A stretch of DNA of 5,128 nucleotides from an uncultured Alphaproteobacteria bacterium (lineage in GTDB: Bacteria; Pseudomonadota; Alphaproteobacteria; TMED127): assembly GCA_902567145.1 (NCBI GenBank), contig CACFLM010000038.1, forward strand, positions 1-5,128, written 5' to 3'. The notes under the pieces are model-generated. The model made no database searches, was not told the origin of the DNA, and saw nothing but the letters and a program-made list of their open reading frames with translations. The position numbers and the translations under genes were made by a program. Every line of letters starts with the position of its first letter. Position 1 is the first letter of the stretch. Positions 1 to 5,128 of the stretch are shown piece after piece.

Positions 1-207
1 AATGAATGGATAATACCATTCCTCTATTATTCTAAATTTTCAGATAAAAGAGATAACATAAGAATTAGTAATCTAACATTATATGATTTTATATTAGGAA
101 AGTTAGGTTATAGGGTAGACATTATCTCAGAAGAAACAAAATTTCTATTTTATGGGAATATTAATCAAAGATTTGGAAATGAACTCAAATATATGCAAGC
201 GAATTAA
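1..207 (+). CDS. C-terminal end of an unrecognised protein (5' partial)
   Basis: The frame beginning at base 1 is open for 68 codons and ends at TAA (205-207); the start lies left of the window. The visible tail begins NEWIIPFLYYSK and ends ELKYMQAN. It is a mix of aromatic and charged residues with no transmembrane segment and no motif I can assign. Codon use matches the neighbours (A/T-ending codons, many Lys, Asn and Ile), and no other frame here is a better candidate. It is followed after only three bases (GTT) by the TTG start of the GDPD-like gene in the same frame, so the two are probably co-transcribed. By context it may be another envelope or glycan enzyme, but the sequence itself does not show this and I assign no function. 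Confidence 0.6.
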   Translation, partial: NEWIIPFLYYSKFSDKRDNIRISNLTLYDFILGKLGYRVDIISEETKFLFYGNINQRFGNELKYMQAN

Positions 208-210
208 GTT

Positions 211-900
211 TTGAAAAATTTTTTTCTAATTTTCTTAATAATCTTTTGTTTTGGTAAAATTAAAAGTACGGAAATCGAAAAAACTCAAATTTGGTTACAT
301 AAGGCACAGGAAAAATTTAATAATTTTGAAAATGGTATGGATATTTTTAAAAATTCTAAGATTAATGGTTTAGAAATAGATGTATATTATGAGAAAAATA
401 CTAAAAGACTTTATTTGTCTCATGATAAGCCACAAGAAAACTTGGAAAACATTTTGAGTTTTAAGTATTTAAACAAATTTAAAAAAATTAATTTATGGCT
501 AGACTTTAAAAACCTAAAAGAGGTTCCTTTAAATGAAATTGATTTTTTAAGAAATAAATTAAATCAACTAGCAATACATAATAATCTTTTTTTGGAAAGT
601 CAAAATTTATTAAAGCTTAAACTTTTGTCATCAAAAGAATTTAAAATAATTTACAATTTACCAATTTTTTTTGATAACAAATTATTTTTGCTCATTATGA
701 AATATTTTTTAAAGTTAATGAATTTGAACTTAATTAGTATTTCAGAGCAAAATTTATTTCTAGTAGAACAGGTATTCGATTCTGAGAATTTGTTTATATA
801 TACTGTTAATAACTCAAATAAAATTTGTAAAATAGTAAAAGAAATTAATGTAAAAGTAATTTTGACTAACTTGATTTCATTTAATCAAGAGTGTAATTAA
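211..900 (+). CDS. GDPD-like phosphodiesterase, probably exported (TTG start)
   Basis: A 229-residue protein with the glycerophosphodiester phosphodiesterase TIM-barrel pattern. Known members cleave glycerophosphodiesters to glycerol-3-phosphate and an alcohol using the HR...ExD...H residues. Visible here in order: a hydrophobic N-terminus (residues 4-14, no lipobox) that looks like a signal peptide or anchor; H30-K31 in place of the usual His-Arg; E40-N41 resembling the PENT motif; LEID with E55 and D57; SHD with H71; LDFK (97-100) resembling the IEIK strand; LES (128-130) resembling the QSF strand; YTVNN (197-201) resembling WTVN; and ILTN (217-220) resembling IITD. Length is near the family's usual 240-250. 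The Arg-to-Lys change is the oddity. TTG at 211 is chosen because the in-frame stop at 205-207 blocks anything earlier, and the next ATG (337) would lose the signal segment and H30. No clear ribosome binding site is seen. A FAM151-type relative is possible; the substrate is unknown. Confidence 0.72.
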   Translation: MKNFFLIFLIIFCFGKIKSTEIEKTQIWLHKAQEKFNNFENGMDIFKNSKINGLEIDVYYEKNTKRLYLSHDKPQENLENILSFKYLNKFKKINLWLDFKNLKEVPLNEIDFLRNKLNQLAIHNNLFLESQNLLKLKLLSSKEFKIIYNLPIFFDNKLFLLIMKYFLKLMNLNLISISEQNLFLVEQVFDSENLFIYTVNNSNKICKIVKEINVKVILTNLISFNQECN

Positions 901-916
901 AAAATTTTTTTTGATA

Positions 917-2209
917 TTAACTATATGGTCCAAACTTTGTTGCAGACCAGATATAGTAAATAAATAATGATGAAAAAAAATATATTCTAATTTTTTCATT
1001 TTTCGCCTCATTTTTTAAAAAATTAGTTTTTAAGTATTGTGTTAAAATAATAGCAAAGGGTATTATTATAACAGAAACAATATCTGAAGGAATATGCCCC
1101 AACACTACGAAAAATGAAATATATATAAAAATAAAAAAAATTGAAGAAAAGTAGATTCTTTTATCTGATTTTATTGAACTATTAATTAAAAATACTAAAG
1201 GAATAAATAAAAGAAACAAATGGTGTTCAATTAAAAATTTTTTAACAAATTCTAAGTATCGTATTAAAATATTTAAAATTGTTAATATTAGACCATTATC
1301 AGAATAATATTTATAAATCCATGATATAAAACTGTAATCCTTAAATGCAGAAATATAAAAACCATTAGTTATACTTTTAATATACAAAAACCAAATAGAG
1401 TAAGGTAAAAGATAAATCACTAATAATAGAAACATGAATAATAAATTTGATAAAAACTTTGAATTAGGGCGAATAAACAAGAGCATTGTAAAAATTACAA
1501 ATGATATAAAAAAGCTTGCATAAAAAAGCATTAAAAATCCCAAAAAAGAATAAATTAAAATAAATGAATATTTAGTAAATTCATTTTTTAGAATTTTGAT
1601 TGATATAAAAATTGTAAATATTGCACAAAATATATTAAAAAACTTAGTAGAAGGTGAAAAAAGAAACTGGTTAACTGTATTATTTATAATTAAAAATGAT
1701 GAAAGCCAAATATACCAATTTTCATAATTTTCTTTCTTAAAAATAGAAAGTCCAAATAAATTAAAGAATAAATAAATTGAGCATAATAAAATAAAGATAT
1801 TTACTATAAAGTAACTTAAATATACTACTTTTGGGTTGAATTCTTCATTAATTACAGTTTTAGCTCCGTTTTTAAAATTAGTTGTAATTTTAGGATAATT
1901 TTCATCTTGTAAAAAAAGATTTATCAATTTTGAAATATTATAAGTTAAAAAGATCAAACCTGGACGTGATTGTCTAATTGATTCTGATTCATAAAGTCTG
2001 GACGGATTATTGGTATTAAGAATCCAATCTGCAGAGTCACAATTCATGCTATGTCCTAAGAATTGATTGATATAAAAGTTTCTTACACAAAAATCTTTTT
2101 CATTATTTTTATCAATTCGTGGACCGACTAACAGTGTTATAATGTATAATAAAGCAAGGGACCAAAAAATAATAGGTTTGTCGAGCTTATTTAATCTATT
2201 CTTAAACAT
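917..2209 (-). CDS. Multi-pass membrane protein, candidate GT-C-like glycosyltransferase
   Basis: A 430-residue protein, not assigned to a named family. A first membrane segment (about 12-29) is followed by a roughly 100-residue loop (30-127), then some nine or ten further hydrophobic segments (about 128-153, 167-180, 190-206, 213-245, 252-277, 307-318, 330-343, 352-370, 377-391, 408-422). One helix plus a large first outer loop with acidic residues is the general plan of GT-C enzymes, which transfer sugars from polyprenyl-phosphate donors outside the cytoplasmic membrane. The loop carries CDSADW (57-62; D58, D61), an NPSR stretch (68-71), RQSRPG (79-84), and two cysteines (C41, C57) that could form a disulfide. 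ATG at 2209 is the first start after an upstream in-frame stop; no Shine-Dalgarno is seen. It converges on the GDPD-like gene with a 16-base gap. An O-antigen ligase or polymerase, or an uncharacterised membrane family, remains possible. The membrane call is firm; the enzymatic call is inference. Confidence 0.6.
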   Translation of the reverse strand: MFKNRLNKLDKPIIFWSLALLYIITLLVGPRIDKNNEKDFCVRNFYINQFLGHSMNCDSADWILNTNNPSRLYESESIRQSRPGLIFLTYNISKLINLFLQDENYPKITTNFKNGAKTVINEEFNPKVVYLSYFIVNIFILLCSIYLFFNLFGLSIFKKENYENWYIWLSSFLIINNTVNQFLFSPSTKFFNIFCAIFTIFISIKILKNEFTKYSFILIYSFLGFLMLFYASFFISFVIFTMLLFIRPNSKFLSNLLFMFLLLVIYLLPYSIWFLYIKSITNGFYISAFKDYSFISWIYKYYSDNGLILTILNILIRYLEFVKKFLIEHHLFLLFIPLVFLINSSIKSDKRIYFSSIFFIFIYISFFVVLGHIPSDIVSVIIIPFAIILTQYLKTNFLKNEAKNEKIRIYFFSSLFIYYIWSATKFGPYS

Positions 2210-2280
2210 TTTTTGTATTTATTATTAATTGAATTATAAGAAAAAACTCTAAATTTTAAATATAAATTCTTTTTAACAAA

Positions 2281-2309
2281 CAAAAAATATCAAGTTCTGA
2301 TACACAGAA
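2281..2309 (-). terminator. Weak possible terminator after the minus-strand FkbM gene
   Basis: Within the 108-base gap, bases 2295-2299 (ttctg) and 2305-2309 (cagaa) form a 5-bp stem with a 5-base loop. Read on the minus strand, it is followed about six bases later by a T-rich run (2281-2290). It lies about ten bases past the TAG stop of the FkbM gene. The stem is short and has only two G-C pairs, so it may not stop transcription; readthrough into the membrane-protein gene is equally possible. Apart from this, 2210-2317 shows only AT-rich sequence, with no promoter I would defend. Confidence 0.22.
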
Positions 2310-2317
2310 AAAAAATA

Positions 2318-3136
2318 CTATTTTTTATTAATCAAAAAGAAATTTTCTGAAGTATTTTTTATACTTTTAGAATATTCTAAAATATTTTTTATTCTTTTTA
2401 AATTTTCATCATAGAATTCGTATTTTAGTTCTTTTGTAATTAAATTAATGAGCTTTTTTGAAGAATAACCATATTCTATATGAAGGTAAGGAGCAAATTC
2501 CAGGTGAATAATTGGTTTATTTTTTCTCAGAGATTTAATCCCACTCTTTAATATTTCATATTCATGACCATCAGCATCTATCTTTACAAAATTAATTTTT
2601 TTATTAATCTTATTTATTAAACTGTCTAAAGAAAGATACTTATTATTTGTCCTCATTTTAGAGCCCTTATGAACTGCATGTTGATTCTTTATATTGAAAT
2701 TAAGTTTCCATGAGGAGTAAGTGTATGATCTGCTTTTATTTCCTATAAAGTATTGATGAATTTCTATATTTTTTTTAAGCTCTGGGTTTAGGTTTAAATT
2801 GTAGTTTAACTTTTTAAATGCAAAAGTTGTTGGTTCAATTGAAAATATTCTTGCTTTTCTATATGTTTGACTAAGGGCAAAACTAACTTCTCCAATGTTA
2901 GCACCAATGTCAATAAATATAGATTTTTTATTTTTATTTATTAATTGTTTAAGGTTTAGAATTTTTTTTTCTTCTCCTAAATTTAAAAAGACTCTTAGAT
3001 CTATCCCCTCAGATAAATCTATAAAATAATTAATTCCATTTCTATTTACTTTTATTTTTTTACAAAAAAAAAATTTTAAAAATTTACTTATTAGTATTGC
3101 TATAACTATTTTAATTTTAGTTGGAATGTAGATCAC
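2318..3136 (-). CDS. FkbM-family SAM-dependent methyltransferase (GTG start)
   Basis: A 272-residue enzyme of the FkbM / Methyltransf_21 family. Members transfer a methyl group from S-adenosylmethionine, typically to a sugar hydroxyl or a related natural-product oxygen. The SAM-binding motif I is FIDIGANIGE (74-83, with D76); the acidic residue ending strand 2 is E101 in SIEPT. The family signature near the C-terminus is VKIDADGHEYEILKSG (184-199), followed by HLEF (211-214). LSLDSLI (168-174) matches the conserved LDSL element before it. A hydrophobic, basic N-terminus (about 8-25) may bind the membrane. Start: GTG at 3136 is the only credible start, since an in-frame TAA lies at 3146-3148 and the next internal Met is residue 161. 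No ribosome binding site is visible. The gene is divergent from a second FkbM gene and followed by the membrane-protein gene on the same strand. The substrate is unknown; a surface-glycan sugar is inferred from context. Confidence 0.88.
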   Translation of the reverse strand: MIYIPTKIKIVIAILISKFLKFFFCKKIKVNRNGINYFIDLSEGIDLRVFLNLGEEKKILNLKQLINKNKKSIFIDIGANIGEVSFALSQTYRKARIFSIEPTTFAFKKLNYNLNLNPELKKNIEIHQYFIGNKSRSYTYSSWKLNFNIKNQHAVHKGSKMRTNNKYLSLDSLINKINKKINFVKIDADGHEYEILKSGIKSLRKNKPIIHLEFAPYLHIEYGYSSKKLINLITKELKYEFYDENLKRIKNILEYSKSIKNTSENFFLINKK

Positions 3137-3224
3137 ATTGATAATTTATATTATTGAAAAAAAATAGTTAATCTTTTTTGTTTTTTTATCTTTATTAAAA
3201 GTTTTGTTTTGTTAAAAAGATTTT
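3137..3224. promoter_or_regulatory. Divergent intergenic region, presumed promoters for both FkbM genes
   Basis: These 88 bases separate two genes transcribed away from each other, so both would be expected to start from here unless the transcripts begin elsewhere. The region is almost pure A/T with T-runs. On the minus strand a TATAAA box (3145-3150) sits just upstream of the GTG start, with TTAACT 15 bases further upstream; if used it would give an almost leaderless transcript. On the plus strand I see no convincing -35/-10 pair. AAAAAGA (3214-3220), four bases before the ATG at 3225, is at best a weak ribosome binding site. The regulatory role is inferred from gene orientation, not from a clear motif. 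Confidence 0.35.
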
Positions 3225-3941
3225 ATGATTCAATATATTTTTGAGAAAGTATTAGTCGCAATTGACAATTTTTCACAATATAAAAATTTCAGATTTTTAA
3301 AAGACTTATATGGAGATAGTTTTAATTTGGTTCTTGATGTTGGGTGTCACAGAAGTGAAACTATAAAATTAATAAATAAAGTTTTTAATGTAAAAATGAT
3401 ATATGCGTTTGATGCGGACAAAAAGCTAATTGAACATAATAAAAAACTTAATTTTTCTAATGTTTCTTTTATTCCTAAAGGCGTAGGTGAAATTAATGGA
3501 AAGAAAAAAATGTTTAAATATAAATTTACACCAATTAATTCATTCGTAGAACCTAATAAAAAATCAAGTTATACCAAGAAAAGAAAAAAAATATTAAACT
3601 TGATTTATGGAATAAAAAAACAAAATCAGATCGTTTTCGCAGATTTGATCAAATTAGATACTTTTATAAGGTTAAAAAAAATTAAAAGTATTGATTTAGT
3701 TAAAATAGATACAGAAGGCTATGAATTAAATGTTTTAAAAGGATTTTCTAAAGAAATAAAAAAAGTTAAAATTATATTATTAGAACATCATTATGATAAT
3801 TTATTAAAGAAAAACTATAAGTTTTCTAATATACATGGATTTCTTACAAAAAAAGGATTTAAAAAAGTTTATAAAAGAAAAATGCTTTTTAGAAATATCT
3901 TTGAATATATTTATATTAATAATAAGGGTAAAGAAAAATAG
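3225..3941 (+). CDS. FkbM-family SAM-dependent methyltransferase
   Basis: A 238-residue second FkbM-type methyltransferase, very different in sequence from its divergent neighbour. Motif I is VLDVGCHRSE (36-45, with D38 and G40); strand 2 ends in the acidic FDAD (62-65). The KLDTF element (143-147) precedes the family signature IDLVKIDTEGYELNVLKG (156-173; D162, E164, E167), followed by LLEHHYD (185-191), the His/Glu-rich strand usual in the family. There is no signal peptide or membrane segment, so it should act in the cytoplasm. A Lys-rich insert (about 111-132) lies between the SAM-binding half and the signature. ATG at 3225 is the first start after the in-frame TAA at 3213-3215. The gene ends inside the stem of a strong hairpin terminator and converges on the methyltransferase-glycosyltransferase gene 27 bases away, so it is probably a single-gene transcript. 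The acceptor, by context a sugar of the surface glycan, is not shown by the sequence. Confidence 0.87.
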   Translation: MIQYIFEKVLVAIDNFSQYKNFRFLKDLYGDSFNLVLDVGCHRSETIKLINKVFNVKMIYAFDADKKLIEHNKKLNFSNVSFIPKGVGEINGKKKMFKYKFTPINSFVEPNKKSSYTKKRKKILNLIYGIKKQNQIVFADLIKLDTFIRLKKIKSIDLVKIDTEGYELNVLKGFSKEIKKVKIILLEHHYDNLLKKNYKFSNIHGFLTKKGFKKVYKRKMLFRNIFEYIYINNKGKEK

Positions 3942-3975
3942 AGATTTATAAAGAAACTCTATTATTTTTTATTTT
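3937..3975. terminator. Bidirectional rho-independent terminator between convergent genes
   Basis: Bases 3937-3943 (aatagag) and 3957-3963 (ctctatt) form a perfect 7-bp stem. Inner ttt/aaa pairing past a bulged A could extend it to 10 bp with a six-base loop. On the plus strand it is followed by a T-rich tract (3965-3975, six T then A then four T). On the minus strand the same stem is followed by TTTCTTT (3936-3930), which with the TT closing the stem gives five T in a row. It therefore suits both the plus-strand FkbM gene, whose TAG stop (3939-3941) lies in the stem, and the minus-strand gene ending at 3969. Confidence 0.75.
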
Positions 3976-5128
3976 AATGAAATAATTTTAAATTTAAAGA
4001 AAGAGTATGTTACAAGTTTAAATAATTTAAATCCGTCCTTAAATCTAGAAATCTGAGTCTCACCATACTCTCTTGAATGATATCTGATTGGTATTTCTTG
4101 AATTTTTAAGTTTAATTTATTGGCTCCAAAAATTAAATAAAAGTCACCAAACGGATCTAATCTATAGAAATCATTAGAAACCAACTTCAGTCTTTCAAAA
4201 TTTGATTTTGAAATTACTTTTGTTCCACAAAGTGTATCAGTAAATCTTTGCCCTAATACCCAACTAAATAAATGAGAAAAAGTCTTATTAGCTATATAAT
4301 TTAAGAATTGCATTGCATTTTTATTCATTGGATAGATTAAACGTGTTCCATTTATAAACTCACCTTCATTATTCTTAATTTTTTCCCAAAACTTATCCAG
4401 ATCTTCAGGTTTAACTGTCATATCACTATCTAGTATCATTAAAATTTCATTTTTAGCCTCTTGAAAACCTTTTAAAACTGCATCTTTTTTTCCTTTACCA
4501 GGCTGTTTGATTAATTTGATATTAAATTTCTGTAATTTTTTTTTTCGTTTTAAGATTATATCATTTAATTTTTCCCAGGTACCATCGGTTGATCCACCTT
4601 CAACAAAAATTATTTCAATTCTTTTACAAAAAAGAGGAATTCTATCTATACAATTTTGTATATTCCCAGATTCATTTTTACATGGAATTATAATACTGAC
4701 TGAATCAGGTGCTTTCTTATTTTTTGCTTTATTTGATCGTGCTATTAAATATTGTCTTAAATTTAAATGATTAATAAAAGGTAGATTTGCTAGAACTCTA
4801 TTTAAAAATTTCTCAATACCAAAGAACCTTATTGGAAATATAATTTTTTTCTCAACTTTAATAGTTTCGAATTTTGAAATTTGTAAAAAGGTTTTTAAAT
4901 CTAAGTTGCTAAATAACGGGGGCTTAAGATCAGGCATTTTAAAATTTAATATTTTTGCTAAAGACAAAATTGGAGACCATAGCGGTGAAAAATATGAAAT
5001 AATAATTCTAGTTTCTTCAGAGCAGAAAATATGAAGTAAGTCCAAATTCTTTTGGATATCCTCAAAATAACCAATAGTGTCACTAAGTAGTATGAAGTCA
5101 AATTTATTGGAATTTCTAAACGATTGAT
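3969..5128 (-). CDS. Fused SAM methyltransferase / family 2 glycosyltransferase (5' partial)
   Basis: The frame ends at TAA (3971-3969) and stays open to the right edge, giving 385 visible residues; its start lies outside the window. Visible residues 1-130 look like the C-terminal part of a class I SAM methyltransferase: FDFILLSDTIGYFEDIQ (9-25) is the post-motif strand and helix typical of Methyltransf_11/23-type domains, then TRIIISYFSPLW (39-50) and a strand pair ending in QYLIARS (125-131). After a Lys-rich linker (133-138) comes a complete GT2 domain: VSIIIPCKNE (143-152), EGGSTDGT (176-183), the DxD motif LDSD (232-235, metal/nucleotide-sugar binding), DTLCGTK (297-303) and YGETQISRF (354-362). 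This resembles dolichyl-phosphate-mannose synthase and undecaprenyl-phosphate sugar transferases. The hydrophobic C-terminus (about 365-383) may touch the membrane. A TTG at 5045-5043 could be mistaken for the start, but it falls inside the methyltransferase homology. The sugar and methyl acceptor are unknown; the protein probably serves surface-glycan synthesis. Confidence 0.85.
   Translation of the reverse strand, partial: QSFRNSNKFDFILLSDTIGYFEDIQKNLDLLHIFCSEETRIIISYFSPLWSPILSLAKILNFKMPDLKPPLFSNLDLKTFLQISKFETIKVEKKIIFPIRFFGIEKFLNRVLANLPFINHLNLRQYLIARSNKAKNKKAPDSVSIIIPCKNESGNIQNCIDRIPLFCKRIEIIFVEGGSTDGTWEKLNDIILKRKKKLQKFNIKLIKQPGKGKKDAVLKGFQEAKNEILMILDSDMTVKPEDLDKFWEKIKNNEGEFINGTRLIYPMNKNAMQFLNYIANKTFSHLFSWVLGQRFTDTLCGTKVISKSNFERLKLVSNDFYRLDPFGDFYLIFGANKLNLKIQEIPIRYHSREYGETQISRFKDGFKLFKLVTYSFFKFKIISLK

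Noticed and set aside
899..912. A6T8 palindrome between the convergent genes ending at 900 and 917, as a terminator
   Set aside because: It has only A-T pairs and no room for a loop, so it would not form a stable hairpin. The run is expected in DNA this AT-rich.
2210..2317. Promoter for the membrane-protein gene (TTGTTA with a downstream TAAAAT, minus strand)
   Set aside because: The spacing is 15 bases and similar matches occur by chance throughout AT-rich sequence, so it is not reported as a site.
3136..3138. ATG start for the minus-strand FkbM gene overlapping the GTG
   Set aside because: This ATG is in a different frame and is followed at once by TGA; it cannot start the gene.
4507..4770. 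An 87-codon open frame on the plus strand
   Set aside because: It lies wholly inside the minus-strand GT2 domain, opposite its conserved motifs, and its Phe/Ile-rich product looks like an antisense reading of that domain. No independent support.
3969..5045. A separate 358-residue glycosyltransferase starting at TTG 5045-5043
   Set aside because: The frame is open further upstream to the window edge and the extra codons continue methyltransferase-like sequence. The TTG encodes an internal leucine.
1..5128. tRNA or rRNA genes, CRISPR arrays, insertion sequences, long repeats
   Set aside because: No GC-richer block with tRNA-like arms, no spaced direct repeats, no transposase motifs and no inverted repeats beyond the short hairpins listed.

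Overview
The window is about three-quarters A+T, with lysine-, asparagine-, isoleucine- and phenylalanine-rich proteins, short intergenic gaps, the standard genetic code (Trp is TGG, no readthrough TGA) and several GTG or TTG starts with hardly any Shine-Dalgarno signal. Together with the gene content this suggests a streamlined, AT-rich marine bacterium, most likely a SAR11/Pelagibacter-type alphaproteobacterium. That is inferred from composition; no phylogenetic marker is present. The genes look like part of a surface-polysaccharide (glycan) island.

Layout, left to right. (1) Positions 1-207, + strand: the last 68 residues of an unrecognised protein. (2) 211-900, +: a small, probably exported protein with the glycerophosphodiester phosphodiesterase (GDPD) fold, starting at TTG three bases after the previous stop and in the same frame. 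(3) 917-2209, -: a multi-pass membrane protein converging on gene 2, a candidate GT-C-like glycosyltransferase of unknown specificity. (4) 2318-3136, -: an FkbM-family methyltransferase with a GTG start. (5) A divergent gap at 3137-3224. (6) 3225-3941, +: a second, very different FkbM-family methyltransferase. (7) A strong hairpin terminator at 3937-3975 that works on paper for both strands and overlaps the stop codon of gene 6. (8) 3969-5128, -: a protein whose reading frame runs off the right edge. What can be seen is the C-terminal part of a class I SAM methyltransferase domain followed by a complete family 2 glycosyltransferase domain.

How the genes fit together. The GT2 domain (DxD-type, dolichyl-phosphate-mannose-synthase-like) could make a lipid-linked sugar or add a sugar to a glycan. 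The polytopic membrane protein could use a lipid-linked sugar on the periplasmic side. The FkbM enzymes and the fused methyltransferase domain would cap or decorate sugars by O-methylation. The GDPD-like protein would act on phosphodiesters in the envelope. This division of labour is inferred from families and neighbourhood; no substrate can be read from the sequence.

I found no RNA genes, CRISPR arrays, insertion sequences or long repeats, and no stretch over 300 bases without a gene. The main points for a second look are the methyltransferase-glycosyltransferase fusion (a TTG start at 5045 would wrongly cut it), the HR-to-HK change in the GDPD-like protein, and the unclassified membrane protein.
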